Below, piece by piece: positions 1 to 10,681 of a stretch of 64,000 nucleotides of DNA. The stretch is from Thelephora terrestris (Eukaryota; Basidiomycota; Agaricomycetes; Thelephorales; Thelephoraceae), in NCBI GenBank assembly GCA_015956445.1, contig WIUZ02000005.1, forward strand, positions 1,984,001 to 2,048,000, written 5' to 3'. Under the pieces are notes generated by a model that was given only the letters and a program-made list of their open reading frames with translations, made no database searches and was not told the origin of the DNA. A program made the position numbers and the translations under genes. Numbering within the stretch: position 1 is the first letter of the stretch; every line of letters begins with the position of its first letter.

Positions 1-220
1 AAGCGATTGATTGATCTATGGACACATGAGGGGTATATATACTATCTACTCTATTATCGTCACATCTATGCAGTGTGACTGATGCATGGTCCGTGCGGCG
101 GCTTAAGGCACGCGCGCGTCATACCGATCGATCGGGTCACTGATGTGACACCGTCCCTTCGGGTCGCTTATTCATCGCTCTCCGGTGTCGGCTCTCGCAC
201 GAAGCGGTGGAGCCGGTTGA
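1..220. other. No gene recognised; 5' flank of Helitron remnant
   Basis: No continuous coding frame with recognisable motifs. It probably contains decayed 5' Helitron sequence, because the helicase reading frame upstream of position 221 is closed by a stop and the Rep histidine motif that should precede it is not seen. Confidence 0.4.
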
Positions 221-3200
221 CCCGTTGCCGGGCACAGACCTCCGGTTCAACAGAAAGAGTGCCAAATACACTCTCACACCAAGACGTGCTATAAACACCA
301 CAAAGGACGTGGCGTTGCTGAATGCCGATTTGACCACGACGAGAACAACTTCCGCGCGACATCCGATTTCGATCCCGAGACCGCCGAGCTATGCTTACGC
401 TGTCTTCAAGGGCTAGTCAACAACTTCAATGCAACAATTCTTGAGGCCATCCGATGCAACATGGACATTAAGTTTATTGGCTCCGGTGAATCAGCGAAGG
501 CAATCCTGTATTATATCACTGATTACATCACGAAGTCGGACTTGAAGACTCACGTTGCGTTTGCTGCCTTAGAGCTTGCGGTGAAAAAGCTCGGTGAATT
601 TGACCCAAGCGCCGATGAAGCGACGTTAAGGGCCAAACAAATGCTGCAAAAGTGTGCCTATGCAATGATCTCGCATCAGGAGCTTTCTGCGCAACAGGTG
701 GCCGCGTACCTGGTTGGTGGAGGTGATCACTACACCAGTCACTGTTTCCGCAATTTGTACTGGACATCGTTCGAAGCCAGTGTGAACGGTGAACGTCCCT
801 CGCCTGAGTGTTACCAAGCAAGGAAAAGGGATACAGACGAGAGCCAAGATACCGAACAGGTTCCTTCGCGAGAAGGCGATGATGACGATGGAGAAACGGA
901 AGATGGCGATGATGATGATGCTGTTGCTGAGCAGACCGACCACGATGAGACCGATTTTGATGAGGGCGATGACGTACGCATGGCGTTCTCCCGCACTGGA
1001 GATGTCTTAGAATGCAGCTCGCAAGTCACAAACTATAGATTCCGAGCGAAAGAACTGGACTGCCTCTCCGTATGGGAATTCACGTCCACAGTGGATCAGA
1101 TATCAAAATCGTGCCGTCAGAACAACAGCTGGGATGATGATGGCGACAATGACGGCAACGATGAACTTGAGGATCTCGATGAGGACAAATTAACTGAGGA
1201 TAAACAGAAAAGTACGCACGAGTTGCACCCCATGCATCCGGACTACCTGCAAAAGGTCCAGCGGTCCTGCAAAAATCCATGCAAACATTTTGTTCCTGTT
1301 CCCATTGGACCCGCGATTCCGAGACGTGATCGTGCTGAGCTATATGCAAAATATGCACGGCTGATGTTAATTCTCTTCAAACCCTGGCGAAAAGAGGCCG
1401 ACTTACGTGGTGATGCGGCAGATTGGCCAGAAGCACTTGACAATTTCCTGAAATTGTGCACTGAAGAAACGCGAAAAGTAATGAACAACATGCAGATACT
1501 CCATGAGTGTAAGGACTCGAAGGATAGCCGCTACCGAATGAGAAGAAACCGTGTGCCTCCAAGTGAGAAAAACAATGTGGCAGGGCCAGGTCAGCCAGGT
1601 ATGGACGAAATCATAGACCATATTGACGCGGTTGAAAACCATCACAGTCGCGCCACTATGCAGTCACTGACAGACATTGCAGACTGTCTTTCAGAGCTCG
1701 AGACTGCCGGCTTGTTCAATCGCCCAGAGAACACAAATTCCCATTCTCTCAACTCCGTTCCTCCTGAATCTCCTGAGAGGCTTATGTTGCCGGATGACAA
1801 TACTCTGGAAGATCAATGGAAGAGTACATATGAGAAGCATCGTGATGAGTGGAAACGTAAGCTCAGCAACACCGATGTCAAGACTCCGGAAACTCCTTCA
1901 AACAATGTGACACAGCCGTTGATAATGATGAGCATCAAAACCATGGAATCCCTCCCCGCGGTAGAGAGTCAAGTTGTGCGGATCCCACCTTCTGCAGATC
2001 GAAATCCTAGTGAGAATGTTTCTACTGACGATATTACACGCACTTGGACGTTGAACGTTGAACAAGCGAGGGCGTTCAGAATTATCGCCGCACATTCACT
2101 GGAACAGAAACCTAAGCCACTACGAATGTATTTAGGTGGACCAGGTGGTACCGGCAAATCGAGAGTTATCCAAGCGTTGACAGACTTTTTCAACCGTAAA
2201 GATCAGTCTCGAAGACTACGTCTAGCGGCATTTACTGGGGTCGCAGCTAAGAACATCGGTGGAACTACGCTGCACACCGCACTGTGCATGAACGCTGTCA
2301 AAAGAAAGTCTGATGGAAGTAAGACACGTACGCAATTGGCTGCGATGTGGAACGGTGTCAACTACCTGTTCATTGATGAAGTCTCCACCATTGGTTGTAG
2401 TTTGCTGGTTGACGTCCACAACGCCTTAGTTTCCGCTACCGGCCGCACTGAGCTGTTCGGAGGAATCAGTGTCATATTCGCCGGTGACTTTGCGCAACTC
2501 CCGCCAGTACTCGACACAAAACTTTACACGCGCCTGGACCACAAGAAGCTGCATGCAGAGACGCCATCGGGACAGAAGACGACATTTGGAAAACTGTTAT
2601 GGCGCTCTGTCGACACAGTGGTGATCTTGATGGAGCAAATGAGACAGTCTGGTGAATCAAACAAACAGTTTGTTTCGCTGTTGAGTCGCTTAAGGGAGGG
2701 AATGTGTACGGAGGACGATTTCTCGTTGTTGAACTCCCGACTGCTTTCTAGCACCACTAAGGAAGATCTTTTGACCGACAGCTGGCAAAGCGCACCAATC
2801 ATCGTGTCGGAAAATGCAGTTAAAGACATGATAAACACGAGAGCAACACTTGCATTTGCCCAAAGAACATGTCAGACCGTACAATGGTTTGATGCGATCG
2901 ATACTTATCGTGGGGCAAAGGTTACGGATCCGCAAGTTCGTGAATATCTCCAGACACAGCCCTCAGGGAAAACAGGCCAGTAGTTAGGTAAGATGCCCGT
3001 CGTGCTCGGGATGCCTGTGATTGTAAGCCAAAACTTTGACCTTGAGGGTGGTTTGGTAAACGGCAGTTTTGGATATCTTCGAGATTATCAATTCCAAACC
3101 GATGAGGATGGAATTCGCACCTTGACCTCATGTATTGTAGAGATTCCCGATTTCACCGCAGATCCTCTTCCACACCTCCCGCCTCGACACGTTGCAGTCG

Positions 3201-3703
3201 TTTCGGACACAGTTGAAATGCGTTCCATCATCCATCCCGTGTCTGGCCGCAGTTGTGTGATGAAACAGTTCCAAGTCCCACTGATGCCAGGTTTTGCAAT
3301 GACCACCCACAAGGCTCAAGGGCTTACGCTCCCTCGTGTTATTGTCGATCTTTCCAGTTGCAGAGGAACAGAACCACCGTATGTGATGGTTTCGAGATGC
3401 CAGAGCTTGGATGGGTTACTAGTCATGCGACCATTCCCAATATCCAAGATCACCTGTCGCCGATCTCAGGACGCAAGGAACGAGTCTACTCGACTCGACC
3501 TTTCCCGATGGCAGTCAATCGCAGTGCATGGCTCAGCGCAAGAGCAAGAAGCCACAAAAACCCACTTGGTTTCGACAAACAACGAACATTCCACGTTGAT
3601 CGAGCAACTCTTTCTGGAAGGGAACTCTGAGAACCCAGGCCATGTGGGGGAGCTCGTTCAACAGCTGCAGGATGAGGATCGCGGTATGAATAGGTTTGAT
3701 TAA
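221..3703 (+). pseudogene. Helitron Rep/PIF1-type helicase, truncated and interrupted
   Basis: This is the transposase-helicase of a rolling-circle Helitron. The frame is open from about 221, before the first ATG at 461. It shows a Cys/His segment (CQIHSHTKTCYK, then CRFDHDENNF) followed by the Rep tyrosine motif YYITDYITK. An acidic linker follows, then a PIF1 helicase: Walker A GGPGGTGKS near 2140, AFTGVAAKNIGGTT, FIDEVS, FAGDFAQLPP, and the late motifs TTHKAQGLTL and VMVSRCQSL near 3300-3400. A TAG at 2981-2983 breaks the frame between KTGQ and LGKMPVVLGMP. The same frame continues to 3703, so the break is a point mutation, probably from a leucine codon. The N-terminal Rep histidine motif is missing. 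Strand transfer by this copy is unlikely. Confidence 0.88.
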
Positions 3704-4351
3704 TTTTTCGTAGTAGAGACACTAATTTTTCTTGTTCTTAGCCCAGACATCCAAACGTCGACATGAGTCAGATGATACACCTCATGTGACCAAGAGAACA
3801 CGGATGCTTCAGTGACGGCCGATATGGTATCGTAACGGCGCAGGGCACCGATCCTCGAGTCCACCCGAAGCTTTTTCCTAGGGGGTTGTTTCCCACGGCG
3901 GTGAACCTGGGATGACCCGCTCGTTTGTACCAAAAGTACTTCCTCTAGGGCCCCGCAGGTTTGATCTTGAGCGTTGAGCGACCCCCTTGTCGCTCCGTTC
4001 GGTTGAACCCTCAAACCTCCCCTCCCTCCCGTGTGCACCTATATCCCACTGTTCGCCAGAACGCCACGACGCTCACCCAATGTCTCTGTAGCACAACTCT
4101 CGGGTATGTTATTTGTCTCTTGTTTCGAACGCCACATCCTTATGACAAAACACCCCTCTCTTACAAAGACAAACTGGATTTGCCGCAGACGGCCGGGGAA
4201 TGTGTGACCGAGGACACACTGGCCCCTCCCATCCCTGCCCTCAATTCGTGGCTTTCAACATACTCATGACACATCGGTTTGTCGACTTAATAAGCATCTT
4301 ACTAAAACTTCTCACGGACGCCCAGCAGATATAAGGCGACCCAAAACACCC
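3704..4351. other. Non-coding; possible Helitron 3' end
   Basis: No supported gene. A small palindrome (GTAC-caaaa-GTAC, 3927-3939) followed nine bases later by CTAG (3945-3948) resembles a Helitron 3' terminus (hairpin then CTRR). The stem is only four bases, so this is weak. A C-rich stretch lies just before the next gene. Confidence 0.25.
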
Positions 4352-6372
4352 ATGCACGCTCACCACCCCCCACTCGCCTTTCCAGATTTCCCCCCCCCAA
4401 TGACTGAAACTGTGCCGGGTATGTCGTTCCAGGATCGGAATGACCCTGGTGGCGTCTATGCCATCTGCTATGAAGAGTTCTCCGAAGGTGGTGACTCACT
4501 CTCGCAACTCGAATTCAAAGAAGACTTTGTCGGGGAAACCAACCCCTGGCTCCCTGACCACTTTGCTACAAGCTTCCATCGTCCCTCCAATCCCGACCAA
4601 GAGCTCGTTGTCACACTTTTTGGTGAGGTTTTGGATGAATCCGATGGAACTGGCCTCGGTGCAAAAGGAGGCTTGAAGCGCACTCAAGTTAGTGTTTGCC
4701 TCACCCTCATTTTGATCCCACTAACATGCTGTGTAGCCCAACGTCAAAGATGGCTCCAAGATCAGAGACGTTCTTGCATTAGGACCCCCGACTGATGCGA
4801 ACACGGAGCTCGCCAACCTCTTCAAAGACCAAATGATCACTCTTCGTCACATTGTCAACAAATTGGTTGTGCCCGTTGTGCCCGGTGACAAGGTATGTTG
4901 AATCAGCCACTTACCCCCGTTTTTCCTCACTCGTGTCGTGGATCAGGCTATTCCCAAAAGGGTGCAATGGTTCAAGTACAAGGGTAGCACTGCCGACCCT
5001 TCTATCATCTCCGTCAACTTGCCTTACAAATACTCTGTAAGCCACTCCAAAATCAGTCATCTTCGCTCGCCCTCATCTCTGGTCACAGCGTCCAGACAAG
5101 TCATCTACTCCCACAAAGTTACAAAAGCGCGCTGTAGTGCCTCCAGTTCTGGGGATGTGGGATTCTGAGGTTTGCTGTCCTCAGTCCTCATTCCTCCTCT
5201 TCGCTTTTCCTCCCCTTCGCAACCTTCGGAACCTCCTCCTCTTCGGAACTTCTTCCTCTTCGCAGGAGCTTCCTATTCATCAGAGGTTCCTCTTTGTGAA
5301 CTTCCTCTTCGCCGGAGCTTCCTCTCCTTCGCCGGAGCTTCCTCTTCTCCAGAAGACTTTCCCCTTTGCTTAGTTCCCCCTTTATGATGACTTTCCCCTT
5401 TCAGACGACTTTCCCCTTTCATGACGACTTTCCCCTTTTCCCCTCTTCCCCTATGACTTCGCCATTGCATCATAGGTCCCTATTTCGCAGTTTCCCTCCT
5501 TTCTTCTCTGGATCCTTCTCAGAGCAGACCTTAGTATATATATCCTGTACTAGCTACTCCGGAGATAAGGGCGCTCCATCCTATTGAAGTCCAGTCAGCC
5601 ATGTTTCCCTCCTCCTAGTCTGAAGCTTTGCTCTAGTCCCCTCGTCGTCCCCAGTGTCTTCTTGCTTTCCTCAGTGTCTTCCCCTAGTGTTCTCTGCTCC
5701 CCTCGTCGAATCTTCCCTTCGGAACCCCTCGGAACTCTTTCGGAACTCTCGTGATCTCTCTGTTCTTCTTGCTTTGTCTCTAGTTCTCTTCTGGTATCTC
5801 CACCTTCGCGCTTTCTTCGCAACTGTTCCCCAGTCGCTGCTTGGAGTTCCTTGACACTGTACAACCTAGGACCCACCTTTACAGGAACTCTCTGGGCCTT
5901 GATCCTCTACCACCACGGAGATCCCTAGAAGAAGATCCCCTGTTCAGCGCATCGGACAAAGATGTTAGCGGCTCAAAATCGGGTTTGTGTTATGTCGCTT
6001 TTGACATATTTGACATACCAGCTTATTGGAATCCTTCACCAGACCAGATCTCCTTGACATCCACTTACGATCCTCAAAGCATGTCTGATTTCGACCCGGA
6101 TCTCAATCTTCAAGGTGCTCGGTTGTTGCAGCAACGGATTTTCGATCAAGATTCGAAACTTGTTCCCCCGTCAAAAGCACCCTTCGTGTTCAGGAAGGGT
6201 GCTTTAGTAGCGATCGAAGCCAAGCTTTCTGTCTTTCATTTCGTGAATGATCCAGACCCCAGTCATGTATGTTCTCTGCTTTGTACCTGTACCTTGTGCT
6301 AAAAACCTTTGTCAGCTCTATCAGATCACTGCCTCCGGAGTGAAGCTGTTGGCGCCTGTCACGAACGCGTGA
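4352..6372 (+). pseudogene. Unknown multi-exon gene interrupted by LTR-like insertion
   Basis: I do not recognise the family. Exons at 4352-4687, 4737-4892 and 4947-5036, and one starting at 5090, are joined in frame by GT-AG introns of about 50 nt. The last runs open through DKSSTPTKLQKRAVVPPVLG to about 5155, where CT-rich, TATA-containing LTR-like DNA begins. Coding sequence resumes around 5940 with GLCYVAFDIFDIPAYW and continues to 6266. After an intron it ends in LYQITASGVKLLAPVTNA and a stop at 6370-6372. The simplest reading is one gene split by an insertion, but the two halves could be separate genes. The C-terminal segment (FVFRKGALVAIEAKL) looks like a beta-rich domain. No function is inferred. 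Confidence 0.45.
5156..5880 (+). mobile_element. Probable LTR-derived insertion (solo LTR?)
   Basis: The stretch begins TGTGGGATTCTGAGG, the style of agaricomycete Gypsy LTR ends. It is strongly CT-rich, with short tandem units such as CTTTCCCCTTT and CTTCCTCTTCG, and has a TATA-like element (AGTATATATATCC) near 5530. The right end is uncertain (CTTGACA or TGTACA near 5853-5864). I could not find a matching target-site duplication, so boundaries and class are tentative. Confidence 0.4.
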
Positions 6373-6624
6373 CATAGTAGCCAAGATCACACAAATAATT
6401 CAAGACATTGGTCTTATTCGCAGCAGTAATAGTACAAGAGTGGCTAGAAAAGACTACAAACTCAGACAAGAACAAACGGATCTACATCGCAAGCACAGTC
6501 CTGAGCAAACGGACAACGATGAGCAAAGTGGTGAGGGTTATGCACACTCTCAGGACAGTACGAATACGCCCGCGTCACCGGATCCTGCCAACACTCCCTG
6601 CACCCCAACACATCATGGTATAAA

Positions 6625-7365
6625 CTATTGTGCATCTCCCGCTTTATGTCCGACAAGGCTGCACTCACTAAGGCGAATCCATACCGGTCCTGGAGACCCG
6701 CCACTTCCACCTTCAACTTCATCCGAACCTGACGTGACTTGTCGGAGGGACGACAGCGTTGACCAGAACGAGCCATCGGACTCTTCCGGTTCTTCTTCCT
6801 CTGGGACCTCTCCACCATCTGGCGAACTGGGACAGGACTCCAAGGAGGGGATGGAGGGAGAGAAATGCCCTGATCCTGGCGGTGGCGAAGGGATGACTGG
6901 GGACTTGCAAGGGGGGTCGGTGCAATAAGCCCCGTGACATTGGTGTCTGAAATATCGGAAGAGAGATGCCTGGAAAGGTCCCCAATGTTCCAAGGCAAAG
7001 TGAGAGAAGTCATCATTCAAACTATTCATGACGACGTACATGAGGTCCACACGCTTCTCCAACTTCGCAATCCGATCCTCCTGCTCTCTCTCCATAGCGT
7101 CCAACAGAAGGACGGCTCCAGGATGTCTAGCCTCAACCTGAGGCCTAGCAAGTCGGGGGTCTTCGTACCCGGCCTGTTCCCAGAATTCGGTGGGAGCGTT
7201 GTGAGCGGTCAGGAAATTTATCGCCACCTGATTGTCATGGGCGATGTTGGCGGGGGTGTCATACAAGTGTTGCTCCACGTCGTAAGGAGCATCCGTCTCG
7301 AAGGAGGGAGTAAAAGGGGTGGCGGCAGCGTTGAGCACGGCGTTGTTGGCAGTGAAAGCAGACAT
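6625..7365 (-). CDS. Hypothetical protein, no recognised family
   Basis: Single open frame of about 246 residues from the ATG at 7365 (MSAFTANNAVLNAAATPF). The frame is open further upstream, but this Met follows a low-complexity His/Thr stretch and is the more natural start. The middle part (EREQEDRIAKLEKRVDLMYVV) looks helical and possibly coiled. The C-terminal third is rich in Pro, Ser and Glu (GGEVPEEEEPEESDGS) and probably disordered. No catalytic motif is visible. It lies between LTR-like sequences, so it may be a passenger of a mobile element or a young ORF. Shadow frames on the other strand are nearly as long, which limits confidence. Confidence 0.4.
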   Translation of the reverse strand: MSAFTANNAVLNAAATPFTPSFETDAPYDVEQHLYDTPANIAHDNQVAINFLTAHNAPTEFWEQAGYEDPRLARPQVEARHPGAVLLLDAMEREQEDRIAKLEKRVDLMYVVMNSLNDDFSHFALEHWGPFQASLFRYFRHQCHGAYCTDPPCKSPVIPSPPPGSGHFSPSIPSLESCPSSPDGGEVPEEEEPEESDGSFWSTLSSLRQVTSGSDEVEGGSGGSPGPVWIRLSECSLVGHKAGDAQ

Positions 7366-7988
7366 GGTAGTGGTAGGTGTTTGGAGAAGAGGGTGGTAAT
7401 GGTGATTGTGGGAGTGGAAAAAGAGACAATGAGGGAAACGATCATTAATCCCCCCTGACTTAAATACATCCTGACTCAAAGAAAACCAAAAGGGGAAAAC
7501 AATAACCCATTAGCCATTAACGTCCTCTTTAGGATAAACGAACCCTCAACCCCAATCGCGATCCCATCAATTCAGAGAAATCCCCATCGATCATGGGAAA
7601 TCCCCATCCGTCTTCTACTGCTACCGTGAAACGAGAGAAATCCCCACCGATCATGAGAAATCCCCATTGCGCTCCAAATGACTCCTGTACTATTGTTCCC
7701 CTATTTCCTTTCTTCACTCGTCATGCCAAAAGTCCCACTCTCCTGACTCGCCCAGCCTACCCTAAACTACGCACAGACCATGTTGATCCCTGTTTGACTC
7801 ATTGTAAAATAATGACTCCTGTAGAGGATCAGGTATATAAGGAAGAGCGTTCGCTCCTTTCTTTTCCCCATTCTCAATCTCTTCTGTACTCCTCTACCTA
7901 CAACCTGAATATAAAGTAAGCCTGAGGAATTCTCCTCACGTTTTACTCCTTCTAACTCATTCTAAAGCAGGAATCTTCCTGCCAGTGT
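7366..7988. other. Intergenic, with purine-rich short repeats and a TATA box
   Basis: No gene. GAGAAATCCCCA-type units recur between about 7575 and 7670. A TATA box lies at 7834-7840 (TATATAA). The layout (short repeats, TATA, CT-rich tract) resembles an LTR or a strong basidiomycete promoter, and probably drives the ORF starting at 7989. Confidence 0.4.
7834..7840 (+). promoter_or_regulatory. TATA box upstream of 7989 ORF
   Basis: TATATAA lies about 150 bases upstream of the ATG at 7989 and is followed by a CT-rich stretch typical of fungal transcription start regions. Assignment rests on sequence alone. Confidence 0.4.
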
Positions 7989-8612
7989 ATGTTCAGTGCG
8001 CCCAACCCTTTCCCCTCTACTAGTCCGGTCACCCGCCCCAATATCCCCGACGCCAGGAGATCTATCTGGGAGTATAAACTCATCAGAAGTCTCCAAGTAA
8101 ATCGTACCAACGGTTTATTGACTCATTTCCCTTACTACCATCCTTTCGCTGCCCTCGACGCAGGAGTCACCACTCCTCCTTTCCTTCTAGGTGCAGACCA
8201 TCAGTTCCTTTGGAACTCAGACCTCACTGCGAGTGTCCTAGCAACCGTCTATTTCAGCGTCAGCCCCGCCTTTTACTTCCCTTCTCCTAAAGTTCATTTA
8301 ACCACCAACGTTCACACTCACTGCCCTGCTCTCATCGTCCTTTGGTGGGATATCCCAACTGAACTACCTTATTCGATTATAGAATACCTCGTTCACTTCG
8401 AACAACTCAGCGGTCAAGACTTTGAACCGTTCATTCAGCAACTAAATCAATTCTGCCAGGACTATAACTCACCCGTCCACCCTTATCAAACAGAGTCACC
8501 ACTCTCGCTTGACATTCCCCCTCCTCTCGTCTCTACACCCGGAACCCCCTTCCAAACTCGACCCGACACCCCACACCCCTCCACTAATCCTCTAGCGCCC
8601 CACAAACAGTAA
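7989..8612 (+). CDS. Hypothetical protein, 207 aa
   Basis: Uninterrupted frame from an ATG with a TATA box upstream. The first 150 residues look globular, with many aromatic residues (NGLLTHFPYYHPFAALDAGV, ALIVLWWDIPTELPYSIIEY). The tail is Pro/Ser/Thr-rich and ends LAPHKQ. There is no signal peptide and no recognised domain. The repeat-rich surroundings suggest a mobile-element accessory gene, but nothing in the protein proves it. Confidence 0.45.
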   Translation: MFSAPNPFPSTSPVTRPNIPDARRSIWEYKLIRSLQVNRTNGLLTHFPYYHPFAALDAGVTTPPFLLGADHQFLWNSDLTASVLATVYFSVSPAFYFPSPKVHLTTNVHTHCPALIVLWWDIPTELPYSIIEYLVHFEQLSGQDFEPFIQQLNQFCQDYNSPVHPYQTESPLSLDIPPPLVSTPGTPFQTRPDTPHPSTNPLAPHKQ

Positions 8613-9039
8613 GCAGGCCTACAACCCTGACAGCGCCAACCCCTTTGGTGTACACGCAGCCGCAGGCAGTCCCTAGCTCTTCTCGGAGGAAACTAGCACC
8701 GTCTCACAGTGCAATGTTTGACAAGCTGCTTGAAACCCCTGGAGAGGCCGCAAACAAAAACCAGAACATGGACGTATGATTCTGAACTCTCAAAATCGAG
8801 TTGACACGGTATTGCCGTTTGACTTTCTTCGGCATCACTTTTGTATTTGTATACAGTGCTCGTCTCATATGCGTTTTCCTTCTTAGCCACGATGTACTCG
8901 GTATCTGTACTGTTAAAAACCATCTGATTTCAAGACCTTTTCGTCGTCGATAACTGTATCCCAATGTCCCGGGTTCTGCCGCTCGTCGGCCCTATTAACT
9001 TGTACCACACTGGTACACTTCCAGCACACTGTTAAGGCT
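8613..9039. other. Non-coding, nothing recognised
   Basis: AT-balanced sequence without a supported open frame, motif or repeat that I could identify. Confidence 0.4.
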
Positions 9040-9480
9040 CAATTTGAATTTTACTGACTCGGAACACCGTGATCACACCACTGGGAACACTGGAAAGAAC
9101 ACTGTGAATGAGCCACTCAGGAACACCATGGTTACTTTCTTTGGGAAAATTCATGGTTTACCCTCAAATTACCTAATCAGGACATCAAGGTCACATGACC
9201 TGGGAAACTGTGGGTTCACTCAGGGTTTTCTTTCAATGAGCCACTCAGGGACATCATGGGTATTTCTTTGGGAAAATTCATGATGTTCCCAAGGATTACC
9301 TAATGGGAACACTGAGATCACATGACCAGGAACATCATGAATGTACTGAGCATTTCCTGTGCTGGCAACACTCTAAGGAAATTGGCCTAGACATTTTGAA
9401 TGTATTTACAATGTACCAGGTGGGTCTTTGTCAGGCACATTTTCCATTTCCTTACAATGTGTTTACGATGTCCCAGGCCG
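9040..9480 (+). repeat. Degenerate tandem repeat, unit about 130 bp
   Basis: Two adjacent related units share, in order, AATGAGCCACTCAGG, TTCTTTGGGAAAATTCATG, ATTACCTAAT and CACATGACC. They start near 9105 and 9234. Shorter GGAACA(T/C)CATG/GGGAACACTG words recur before and after them. No coding frame runs through. An A-rich tract (9620-9665) follows. Confidence 0.7.
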
Positions 9481-9854
9481 GGAAACTGGGTTTTGTCCCC
9501 AGTGTGTATGGTTTCGCGGCCACAGCGGGCCCGTGGTTGTGTCGACGCTGGGCCAGGAGAACCCCATCAAGCCAGTGGTTGGTTTGGGTCCAAACATGGT
9601 TGTGGATGACACCTGGTATGTGACCAAGCAGGCGTGAGCCAAAAAAAAAACAAAAAAAAAACAAGAAGGAAAGCGGCTGAATACATGCATAATCATCATG
9701 GTGACCGCGTTCACGTGACTCGCGCCTTCGCCGTGGATGCTCTCTTCCTCGAAATGCTGATGAGAGTGTCGTATATATAGTGTCATATACGGAGAAGGTG
9801 AGGACGAGTGAGGCTCATGCCAATGGTAATGAGAATGTGTCTACGGCCAGATGA
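9481..9854. other. Non-coding, includes poly(A)-like tract
   Basis: Contains an A-rich stretch at about 9620-9665 and a TATATA sequence near 9772. No gene is supported. Confidence 0.4.
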
Positions 9855-10365
9855 TCACAATTCTATCTCTACGTGATCAATAGTATTCGATACTTGCTGT
9901 AAATTTGGCACGTCTAGCATCGAGGACCAACTCATATAGTTATCTGGTCCAGCCTCAACACTGTCATGGACGCTGCCGCCGGTGGAGTTGAGATCGTCGA
10001 GGTCCATCGCCACAGAGCTAGCAGCCGAGTCCGAGGGGCCTGACCCCATCGAGTTTCCGAAGCTGAGCCCAACGAAATTGGCAGTATTGGCGGCTTGGGC
10101 TTCTTCCATAGCCTTCCGACATTTACTCCCTCCGCCTGAACGAACTGTAGAGTACTAGAATGAGGTTTACTCAAAAGAATCGGGGAAAAGACTGACGATG
10201 TCGCTTGACCGAGTCCATACTTTTGTATATTTTGCCGCAACCCTCACACTCGTGACTCCGATTATCGGAATGAATTTGCTCGTGAGCCCTGAGAATCCCA
10301 ACCCTGCCAAACCGTTCTCCGCATCCAGGCGACTGGCACTCAAATGGTTTCTCCCCTCTATGTGA
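9855..10365 (-). pseudogene. 3' part of a kinase-C2H2 zinc-finger gene (cut off by Plavaka)
   Basis: This is the C-terminal end of the host gene whose 5' part lies at 16991-19777. Exon 10197-10365 reads RGEKPFECQSPGCGERFGRV then GILRAHEQIH, a canonical C2H2 finger (C-x4-C-x12-H-x3-H). The next finger is HECEGCGKIYKSMDSVKRH. A GTCAGT...TTCAG intron (10136-10196) joins it to exon 9855-10135, which supplies the final Cys (GGSKCRK), giving a C-x2-C-x12-H-x5-C finger common in agaricomycete zinc-finger proteins. The tail is acidic and Ser-rich (SVAMDLDDLNSTGG) and ends HVEIEL. It is separated from its promoter and kinase domain by 6.6 kb of transposon, so it is non-functional as it stands. Confidence 0.8.
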
Positions 10366-10385
10366 CTCAATCAGTAAACGTGGCG
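10366..10385 (+). repeat. Plavaka left terminal inverted repeat
   Basis: CTCAATCAGTAAACGTGGCG matches the inward-reading right end at CATCAGTAAAAGAGGCG apart from a few substitutions and a short offset at the extreme tip. Confidence 0.7.
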
Positions 10386-10681
10386 AGGATTTTATTTCAC
10401 GGTTGTCTGTGCTTATTTAGCAAATAAGCATAGATAACTAGATTATATAACCTAGGTCGAGATTTTGTATAATCTCGACACATCTTATGTGTGTTTGACA
10501 GTTTATTTTTTCGAGCAAGTTACGCGGCGAAATAAGATTGATTAAAGCTCGAACTAAAATGTGACTAAGTTATGGTAAACGAGGGAGGTAATCGACGATG
10601 CAACCGAGAATAAGTGTCGAACAATTTGTGTTTAAGTGCGGGCGGCTAACGACAGGGAATCAGATCTATGGCTACATGGAA

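Noticed and set aside
3927-3948. Helitron 3' terminus (hairpin plus CTAG)
   Set aside because: The stem is only four base pairs. Without a second copy of the element the end cannot be called; kept only as a note.
5151-5960. Target-site duplication around the LTR-like insertion
   Set aside because: The five bases before TGTGGG (GGGGA) were not found after any plausible right end, so a clean solo LTR is not demonstrated.
9855-10365. Stand-alone C2H2 transcription factor gene
   Set aside because: The first finger is incomplete at 10365 and its missing half is at 16991 across the transposon, so it is one end of a larger gene.
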